DNA from: an uncultured Oscillibacter sp.
Lineage (GTDB): Bacteria > Bacillota > Clostridia > Oscillospirales > Oscillospiraceae
Assembly (NCBI GenBank): GCA_950097265.1
Contig: CATNDJ010000001.1
Span: 1-64,000, forward strand
DNA: 64,000 bases
Direction of reading: 5' to 3'
This document shows positions 58,712 through 64,000 of this stretch, in pieces; the first letter of the stretch is position 1, and the number at the start of each line of letters is the position of its first letter. A model generated the notes under the pieces. It saw nothing but the letters and a program-made list of their open reading frames with translations. It ran no database searches and had not been told where the DNA came from. Made by a program: the position numbers and the translations under genes.

Positions 58712-59044
58712 TTATTCTTTCAGATTTTTCAGAGCCTCGGGGCTATCTGCGATAACCGCTCCAACAATCCGGCATTTTTCCAGGTCCGGGCAGTCCCCGC
58801 AGGTCGTCACGCCCCTTTTCAGGGCGCACCGGCGAACCTCGCACATCTGGTCGCAAAACACCGTTTTCAGCCCCTCAACACGGCAGCCCTGGCAGTTGAT
58901 ATGCTCCGGCAGGATGGGCGCGTTATTCAGCTCGGCCCATAATTTCGCAGTCTTCTCCCGCAGCGCCTGGTCGTCATGGAGGGTCGCCAGGTACGCGTCA
59001 CACTTTTCGCAGTCCAGCCCGCAGTATCCAATCATGTCTCTCAT
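58712..59044 (-). CDS. DUF3795 Cys-rich protein
   Basis: A 110-residue protein of the DUF3795 type: MRDMIGYCGLDCEKCDAYLA at the start, then C-Q-G-C, the C-D-Q-M-C region and C-G-D-C-P-D-L-E-K-C near the end. The many Cys pairs suggest metal or iron-sulphur binding; the function is unknown. AGGAGGT precedes the ATG at 59044. A frame to 59110 exists without a site. Confidence 0.85.
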   Translation of the reverse strand: MRDMIGYCGLDCEKCDAYLATLHDDQALREKTAKLWAELNNAPILPEHINCQGCRVEGLKTVFCDQMCEVRRCALKRGVTTCGDCPDLEKCRIVGAVIADSPEALKNLKE

Positions 59045-59143
59045 GGCTATGTACCTCCTAAAAATTTCAGTGCCATTTTGGATTATAGCACGGGCTCCGG
59101 GCCAATGCAATCAGGCCCCTGAGAAACCGCGAAGGTTTCCCCT

Positions 59144-59172
59144 TTGACAAAGGCCGACCTATTTGCTATGAT
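59144..59172 (+). promoter_or_regulatory. Promoter of thrC
   Basis: TTGACA (59144-59149), a 17-base spacer, TATGAT (59167-59172), 30 bases before the thrC start. Confidence 0.8.
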
Positions 59173-59202
59173 GGGACCATCATATGAGAGAGGAGCGGGA
59201 CC

Positions 59203-60450
59203 ATGCGAAATGTAAAATACGGAAAGTGCGTCCGCTGCGGCAAGACCTACGAGGCGAAGCCGGATCTGACCACTTGCAAGTGCGGGGGTATCCTGGACAT
59301 CGTCTATGACTACGGCTACATCAAATCCCGTCTGACCAAGGAGACCCTGGCAAACCGGGCGGAGCGGTCTATGTGGCGCTACCGGGAGCTGCTGCCCATT
59401 GAGGAGGCAACGGCCCCCACGCCCCTCCGGGTGGGCTGGTCCCCCCTCTACGAGGAGCCCCGGCTGGCGGAACAGCTGGGCCTGGGCCGCCTCTTTGTAA
59501 AGGACGACGGCCAAAACCCCACGGCCTCCCTGAAGGACCGGGCCAGCGCCATGGCCGTGGCCAAGGCCCGGGAGGCCGGGGCCAAGGTGATCGCCTGTTC
59601 CTCCACGGGAAACGCCGCCTCCTCTCTCGCGGGGAACGCGGCGGCGGCGGGGCTGTCCACCTACATCTTCGTCCCCTCCCGGGCCCCCAAGGGGAAGGTG
59701 GCCCAGCTCATGACCTTCGGGGCCACGGTGATTTCCGTTCAAGGGAGCTATGAGGAAACCTTCGAGCTCTCCAAGCAGGCCATTGACAAATGGGGCTGGT
59801 ACAACCGCAATGCGGCTATCAACCCCTACCTCTCCGAGGGCAAGAAGACCGTGGCCCTGGAAATCATGGAGCAGCTTCATTGGCAGGTCCCGGATTACAT
59901 CGCCATCTCCGTGGGAGACGGCTGCACCATCGCGGGGCTGTGGAAGGGCCTCAAAGACCTGTACGCCATCGGCTTCATCGACCGCCTGCCCCGCCTTCTC
60001 TCCGCCCAGGCGGCGGGCTGCTGCCCCCTAAACCGGGCTATTGAGACCAACACGCCCTGGGAGCCCATGGAGGAGAACACCCTGGCGGATTCCATCGCCG
60101 TGGGGGTGCCCCGGAACGCCGACAAGGCCCTCATGGCCATCCGGGAGTCCAAGGGCCTGACGGTGAACGTCACCGACGAGGAAATCATGGCCGCCCAGCA
60201 GCTCCTGGGCCGGACCTGCGGCGTCTTCGGAGAGCCCGCCGGGGTCACCGGCACGGCGGGGGTGAAGAAGCTCTGCGAGGCCGGGGTCATTGGAAAACAC
60301 GACACGGTGGTCTCCGTGGTGACGGGCAACGGATTGAAGGACGTGGCCAACGCCATCGCCGCCTGCGGGGAGCCCATCACGATCCCCTCCGACATGGACC
60401 GGCTGCTGGCGGCCTTCGCGGAAAAGGGCATCCGGGCGGAAGGAGCATGA
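59203..60450 (+). CDS. thrC: Threonine synthase
   Basis: A 415-residue PLP enzyme converting phosphohomoserine to threonine. The N-terminal 40 residues contain a zinc-ribbon-like C-V-R-C and C-K-C-G set. The PLP Lys is in NPTASLKDRAS, followed by STGNAASSLAGNAAAAGL and the phosphate loop SVGDGCTIAGLW. This matches the thermophile/plant-like ThrC class. The start has AGAGGAG. The stop overlaps the acetyltransferase start. Confidence 0.93.
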   Translation: MRNVKYGKCVRCGKTYEAKPDLTTCKCGGILDIVYDYGYIKSRLTKETLANRAERSMWRYRELLPIEEATAPTPLRVGWSPLYEEPRLAEQLGLGRLFVKDDGQNPTASLKDRASAMAVAKAREAGAKVIACSSTGNAASSLAGNAAAAGLSTYIFVPSRAPKGKVAQLMTFGATVISVQGSYEETFELSKQAIDKWGWYNRNAAINPYLSEGKKTVALEIMEQLHWQVPDYIAISVGDGCTIAGLWKGLKDLYAIGFIDRLPRLLSAQAAGCCPLNRAIETNTPWEPMEENTLADSIAVGVPRNADKALMAIRESKGLTVNVTDEEIMAAQQLLGRTCGVFGEPAGVTGTAGVKKLCEAGVIGKHDTVVSVVTGNGLKDVANAIAACGEPITIPSDMDRLLAAFAEKGIRAEGA

Positions 60451-60926
60451 CCCTCCGGCCCTACCGGCCCTCCGACCTGGAGGAAATCCTGGAGCTGTTT
60501 TATGAAACAGTCCATACGGTGAATGCCAAAGACTACACGCCTGAACAGCTGGACGCCTGGGCGGACGGCGCGCCGGATAGGGAGGAATGGGGGCGGACGC
60601 TCTTGGAGCACACCGCGTTTGTGGCGGTGGAAGACGGAAAAATCGCGGGCTTTGGGGATATCAGCGCCTCGGGCTATCTGGACCGGCTGTATGTCCACAG
60701 GGACTTCCAGCGCCGGGGCGTGGCCTCCGCCCTCTGCGCCGCCCTGGAAGGGGCGGTGGAGGCGGAATGCATCGTCACCCACGCCTCCATGACCGCCCGG
60801 CCGTTTTTCGAAAAGCGGGACTACCGGGTAATCCGGGAACGGCGGGTGGTCCGGCATGGAGTGTCTATGATGAATTACCGTATGGAGAAGCGGCATCCCT
60901 CCCCTGCACAAAACGCTTGTTACTGA
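60447..60926 (+). CDS. GNAT-family N-acetyltransferase
   Basis: A 159-residue GNAT enzyme. The opening MTLRPYRPSDLEEILELFYE, the AFVAVEDGKIAGFGDIS strand and LDRLYVHRDFQRRGVASALC (acetyl-CoA loop R-R-G-V-A) are characteristic. It is coupled to thrC by a 4-base overlap. The pattern is that of the YafP-like group; substrate unknown. Confidence 0.9.
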   Translation: MTLRPYRPSDLEEILELFYETVHTVNAKDYTPEQLDAWADGAPDREEWGRTLLEHTAFVAVEDGKIAGFGDISASGYLDRLYVHRDFQRRGVASALCAALEGAVEAECIVTHASMTARPFFEKRDYRVIRERRVVRHGVSMMNYRMEKRHPSPAQNACY

Positions 60927-60939
60927 GCAGAAAACGCCG

Positions 60940-60968
60940 TTGCCTCTCCGGCGGAATCGGCGTATGAT
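60940..60968 (+). promoter_or_regulatory. Promoter of alr
   Basis: TTGCCT (60940-60945), a 17-base spacer, TATGAT (60963-60968), 39 bases before the alr ATG. Confidence 0.7.
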
Positions 60969-61007
60969 AGGCTACGATACCGTATTCCGGAACAGGAGGG
61001 GATTCCC

Positions 61008-62183
61008 ATGAATACAGCCTTTGACGCTCATTGCTGGGCGGAGATCGACCTGGATGCCCTGGCGCACAACTTCCGCCTGATCCAGGAGAAGGCGGCCCCC
61101 GCGGCGGTCTGCGCCGTGGTGAAAGCCGACGCCTACGGCCACGGGGACCGGCTCGTGGCCCGTACTTTGGCGGAAGCCGGGGCGGCCTGGTTCGCCGTAT
61201 CCTCCCTGGCGGAGGCCCGGCACCTGCGCCGCAGCGGCATTGCACAGCCCATTTTGATCTTGGGCATGACCCGCCCGGAGTGCGCCCCGGCGCTGGCGGC
61301 AGAGCACGTCACCCAGGCGGTCTACAGCCCGGAATATGCCCACGCCTTGTCCCAGGCGGCGGAAACCGCCGGGGTGACGGTGGAGGGCCATTTGAAAATC
61401 GACACCGGCATGGGCCGCATCGGCTTTGGGGCCTGCCGGGACTTCGAGGGCGCGGTGTCCGGCCTCTTGGAGTGCCGGAGGCTGAAAGGCCTCTCCATTA
61501 CCGGCGCGTTCCAGCACTTCTCCGCGGCGGACTCCCTGACGGAGGACGACCGCCGCTACACCGAGAATCAGTACGCCCTCTTCCGCCGGGTGGTGGAGCG
61601 TCTGGAGGCGGCGGAACCCCTGGAGACCGTCCACTGCTCCAACTCGGCTGGGCTCACGGCCCACCCGGACTGGAGCTGCGGCATGGTCCGGGCCGGCGTG
61701 ATTCTCTACGGCCAGGACCCCAGCAGCCAGGTGACTTTCCCCGGCCTGAGGCCCGTCATGGCCCTGAAAACCGTGGTCAGCCAGGTAAAGGACCTGGCCC
61801 CCGGGGACTGCGTGGGTTATGGACGGACCTACACGGCGGACCGCGCCGTCCGGGCCGCTACCGTCTGCTGCGGCTACGCCGACGGCTACCCCCGGTGCCT
61901 GTCCAACCTGGGCTTGGCCTCCATCCACGGAAAACCCGCCCCGGTCATCGGCCGGGTGAGCATGGACCAGATCGTCCTGGACGCCTCCGCCGTTCCCGGG
62001 GTCTCCGCCGGGGACGAGGCCACCCTCTTGGGCCCCTCCCCCGCCGACGGCTTCGCCCAGGCGGCGGAAAAGGCGGGGACCATTTCCTACGAGCTCCTCT
62101 GCGCTGTGGCCCGCCGGGTGCCCCGGATCTACCTCCGGGGCGGCGAGGCCGCGGAAGTGCTGGACTACCTGGACAGAGAGTAA
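61008..62183 (+). CDS. alr: Alanine racemase
   Basis: A 391-residue PLP enzyme making D-alanine for the cell wall. The PLP Lys is in VVKADAYGHG near residue 40, the catalytic Tyr in the GYGRTYT region near 270, and the barrel/dimer blocks HLKIDTGMGRIGF, HCSNSAGL and VRAGVILYG are present. The start has AGGAGGGG. It stands alone between a GNAT gene and the TM1266 operon. Confidence 0.95.
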   Translation: MNTAFDAHCWAEIDLDALAHNFRLIQEKAAPAAVCAVVKADAYGHGDRLVARTLAEAGAAWFAVSSLAEARHLRRSGIAQPILILGMTRPECAPALAAEHVTQAVYSPEYAHALSQAAETAGVTVEGHLKIDTGMGRIGFGACRDFEGAVSGLLECRRLKGLSITGAFQHFSAADSLTEDDRRYTENQYALFRRVVERLEAAEPLETVHCSNSAGLTAHPDWSCGMVRAGVILYGQDPSSQVTFPGLRPVMALKTVVSQVKDLAPGDCVGYGRTYTADRAVRAATVCCGYADGYPRCLSNLGLASIHGKPAPVIGRVSMDQIVLDASAVPGVSAGDEATLLGPSPADGFAQAAEKAGTISYELLCAVARRVPRIYLRGGEAAEVLDYLDRE

Positions 62184-62193
62184 AGAAGCGGGC

Positions 62194-62222
62194 TTGACGG
62201 CCGGCCTCTTCTGTGCTATCAT
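62194..62222 (+). promoter_or_regulatory. Promoter of the TM1266-like/ABC importer operon
   Basis: TTGACG (62194-62199), a 17-base spacer, TATCAT (62217-62222). The transcript would begin near 62229, some 200 bases before the first gene. Confidence 0.75.
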
Positions 62223-62228
62223 CTTTTC

Positions 62229-62429
62229 CAGCCCGTCCCCGGGAAGCGGTTTCTGACCGGAGGACTTGAATTTTATATCTGTCGGTCTGGCGGCAAGGCA
62301 GTTTCCGAGCCGTAAGAGGAGAGAGCATCGGACACGGGGTTTCCCCGGGTCTTGTTAAGCTGCGGCTTCACGGCCCCTCTGCCTCACCGGCGGAGGGGCT
62401 TTTATTTTTCCGCGAAGGAGGGAAGCTAT
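62229..62429 (+). promoter_or_regulatory. Structured leader with intrinsic terminator (riboswitch candidate, class unknown)
   Basis: About 200 untranslated bases between a good promoter and the TM1266-like gene. They contain a GACCG/CGGTC pairing (near 62256-62291), a GGGG/CCCC hairpin (near 62336-62346) and the terminator at 62373-62409, which ends about 20 bases before the ATG. I could not match the sequence to TPP, SAM, cobalamin, T-box, guanidine or Moco patterns from memory. Confidence 0.5.
62373..62409 (+). terminator. Leader terminator before the TM1266-like gene
   Basis: GCCCCTCTGCC (62373-62383), loop TCACC, GGCGGAGGGGC (62389-62399), then TTTTTATTTTT. Placed directly before the ribosome binding site of the gene, it suits regulated termination. 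Confidence 0.9.
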
Positions 62430-62681
62430 ATGGAAACCCGCGTCGCCGTCCTGGCGGTCATCGTCCGGGAGGCGGACTCCGTGGCGGCGCTGAACGCCCT
62501 GCTGCACCAATACGAAAGCGCCGTCATCGGCCGGATGGGCATTCCCTGCCGGGAACGGGGCATCCGGCTCATCAGCGTGGCCCTGGACGCTCCCGCGGAC
62601 GTGATTTCCGCCCTGTCGGGAAAAACCGGCCGTCTGCCCGGCGTAACGGCCAAGACCGTGTACGCGCCTGAGAATGCCTGA
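62430..62681 (+). CDS. TM1266-like iron-only hydrogenase system regulator
   Basis: An 83-residue NikR/ACT-like protein matching the TM1266 family: METRVAVLAVIVREADSVAA, then LNALLHQYESAVIGRMGIP and RGIRLISVALDAPADVISAL with SGKTGRLPGV and KTVYA. Such proteins are found near [FeFe]-hydrogenase genes or upstream of NitT/TauT-type importers; the ligand is unknown. GAAGGAGG precedes the ATG at 62430, 21 bases after the leader terminator. Confidence 0.88.
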   Translation: METRVAVLAVIVREADSVAALNALLHQYESAVIGRMGIPCRERGIRLISVALDAPADVISALSGKTGRLPGVTAKTVYAPENA

Positions 62682-62710
62682 AGAGAAACACATCACGGGA
62701 GGAAACGACT

Positions 62711-63766
62711 ATGAAAGCCATGAAGACCCTGGCCCTTGTTTTGACCCTGCTGCTGGCCCTCTCCGCCTGCGGCGTCATCACCAGCGACGACGGCCCCACC
62801 CAGGTGGTGGGTAATCCCGCCCCGGCGGAGGAGGCCGCCAATCAGCCCGCCCAGGAAGAACCGAAAGACGATGAGCAGCCCGTTGAGGATGCTTCCCTCC
62901 GGGTGGGCGCCCTGAAGGGCCCCACCGCCATGGGGCTGATCCGCATGATCTCCGATGATGGGGTCAACAGCTACACCCTGGCGGGCTCGGCCGACGAGCT
63001 GACCCCCAAGCTCATCAAGGGAGACCTGGATATCGCCTGCGTCCCCGCCAACCTGGCGGCGGTCCTCTATCACAAAACCGACGGCCAGGTCGTCACCCTG
63101 GCCGTCAACACCCTGGGGGTCCTCTACATCGTGGAGAACGGCGGGGAGACGGTGCAGTCCATGGCGGACCTGAAGGGCAGGACCCTCGTGGCCGCCGGAA
63201 AGGGGTCTACGCCGGAATACGGCCTCCGCTATCTCCTGGAACAAAGCGGCCTGGACCCGGACAAGGACGTGACCGTCGACTGGAAGAGCGAGCACGCCGA
63301 GTGCGTCGCCGCCCTGGCGGCGGGAACGGCGGACCTGGCCCTGCTGCCCCAGCCCTTCGTCACCGTGGCCCAGGAGAAGCTGGAAAACCTGCGGACGGCC
63401 CTGGACCTGACGGCGGAGTGGGACGCTCTGGACAACGGCTCCGCCATGATTACCGGCGTGGCCGTGGCCCGGCGGGACCTGGTGGAGCAGCGCCCGGAGC
63501 TGGTGGACGTGTTCCTGAGAGTGTATGCCGCTTCCGTGGACTGGGTAAACGCTAACCCCAAGGAAGCCGGGGAGCTCATCGCATCCAACGGCATCATTGA
63601 GAGCCCGGCCATTGCGGAAAAGGCCCTGCCCCACTGCAATATCGTCTGTCTCACCGGGGAGGAGATGAAAGAAAAGCTCTCCGGCTATCTGTCCGTGCTG
63701 GCGGAGGCGAATCCCCAGTCCGTGGGCGGCGCGCTGCCGGCCGGCGATTTCTACTATGGCGGCTAA
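62711..63766 (+). CDS. ABC transporter substrate-binding lipoprotein (NitT/TauT type)
   Basis: A 351-residue lipoprotein: lipobox L-S-A-C at about residue 20, an acidic linker (about 25-60), then an NMT1/SsuA-like fold with RVGALKGPTAMGLIRMI, GDLDIACVPANLAAVLY, LGVLYIVE, the ligand-loop LKGRTLVAAGKGSTPEYGLR and GTADLALLPQPFV. The start has GGGAGG. It overlaps the permease gene by 11 bases. Substrates of this group include sulphonates, nitrate and thiamine precursors; this one cannot be assigned. Confidence 0.9.
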   Translation: MKAMKTLALVLTLLLALSACGVITSDDGPTQVVGNPAPAEEAANQPAQEEPKDDEQPVEDASLRVGALKGPTAMGLIRMISDDGVNSYTLAGSADELTPKLIKGDLDIACVPANLAAVLYHKTDGQVVTLAVNTLGVLYIVENGGETVQSMADLKGRTLVAAGKGSTPEYGLRYLLEQSGLDPDKDVTVDWKSEHAECVAALAAGTADLALLPQPFVTVAQEKLENLRTALDLTAEWDALDNGSAMITGVAVARRDLVEQRPELVDVFLRVYAASVDWVNANPKEAGELIASNGIIESPAIAEKALPHCNIVCLTGEEMKEKLSGYLSVLAEANPQSVGGALPAGDFYYGG

Positions 63767-64000
63767 GCTCCGCCCCTGGTCTGTGGCCCTCTGGCTGCTG
63801 GCCTGGCAGGGCGGAAGCCTGGCCCTGAGGGCGGCGGTTCCCCACGGGGCGCTGCTGCTGGCCTCGCCGGTCCAGGCGGCCCTCCGGCTCTTGGAGCTGC
63901 TGCCCTCCCCCGCCTTCTGGCAGGCGGTGGGAAACTCGTCGGCCCGCATCTTCGGGGGCTTCCTGCTCTCCTGTACCCTGGCCGTTCTGCTGGCGGCGCT
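63756..64000 (+). CDS. ABC transporter permease (partial, cut by window end)
   Basis: The first 81 codons of a NitT/TauT-type permease. One hydrophobic helix (WSVALWLLAWQGGSLALRAA) is followed by S-P-V-Q-A-A-L-R-L-L-E-L-L-P and an N-S-S-A-R-I-F-G-G-F-L-L segment before the next helix; this fits the SsuC/TauC N-terminal layout. It starts inside the end of the binding-protein gene, which confirms the operon. The EAA loop lies outside the window. Confidence 0.88.
   Translation, partial: MAAKLRPWSVALWLLAWQGGSLALRAAVPHGALLLASPVQAALRLLELLPSPAFWQAVGNSSARIFGGFLLSCTLAVLLAA

Noticed and set aside
1-64000. CRISPR arrays, tRNA and rRNA genes, integrase and relaxase genes
   Set aside because: None could be identified. 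No repeat-spacer pattern, cloverleaf, or recombinase/relaxase motif was recognised in the frames examined.

Overview
The window looks like the chromosome of a high-GC gut Firmicute of the Oscillospiraceae (Flavonifractor/Intestinimonas/Oscillibacter type). The evidence is a T-box leucine operon, bS21, a SecA with a SEC-C tail, a TM1266-type hydrogenase regulator, and mobile-element proteins typical of Clostridia. Genus assignment is inference from gene style only.

Layout. (1) 0-3.6 kb: a lower-GC resistance-type module on the minus strand (response regulator, sensor kinase, 49-aa membrane peptide, ABC ATPase cut by the window edge), an XRE regulator, a small unknown gene and tnpV. This block abuts a methyltransferase gene that breaks off after its N-terminal part (about 3.7 kb). 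(2) 4.2-20.6 kb, conjugation locus A: an S1-like protein, a winged-helix protein and a RepA_N/DUF6017-type initiator; then VirD4, a second winged-helix protein, a RusA-like protein, a VirB4 encoded in two pieces, PrgI, an XRE regulator, NlpC/P60, VirB6, VirB2 and an HD-GYP protein. A Phd/RelE pair and an MntA/HepT pair are inserted on the opposite strand. (3) 20.7-28.3 kb, cargo: two small genes, a 1949-aa thioester/Cna_B adhesin and a secreted CAP protein. (4) 28.4-44.4 kb, conjugation locus B: sortase, a membrane-anchored secreted protein, an S1-like protein, VirD4, winged-helix, RusA-like and second winged-helix proteins, a PrgI-VirB4 fusion, a VirB6 system in two genes, VirB2, a sigma-like regulator and a second initiator. 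Loci A and B are diverged paralogues with shuffled order. I see no relaxase, integrase or oriT-processing gene, so the element probably continues left of the window. Its right edge abuts the 3' end of rlmD. (5) 44.6-64 kb, ordinary chromosome: rlmD, a beta-CASP nuclease, secA, pgeF, a peptide-binding lipoprotein, rpsU, T-box-leuA-leuC-leuD-leuB, a DUF3795 protein, thrC, a GNAT acetyltransferase, alr, and a terminator-controlled operon with a TM1266-like regulator and a NitT/TauT-type ABC importer cut by the right edge.

How it works together. Each locus encodes a coupling ATPase (VirD4), an assembly ATPase (VirB4), inner-membrane channel parts (PrgI, VirB6) and a pilin-like VirB2. Locus A also supplies a wall hydrolase. 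The large adhesin and dedicated sortase probably help cell contact. Each locus has its own initiator gene, and both initiator genes carry direct repeats in their middle, as expected for origins inside rep genes.

Most interesting non-coding signals: four triplets of a CGTATTA-like heptamer at exact 11-bp spacing (36566-36760); the virB2 leader with two tandem terminators behind a clear promoter; a hairpin-rich block at 11.5-11.75 kb; and an unassigned leader with an intrinsic terminator before the TM1266-like gene.
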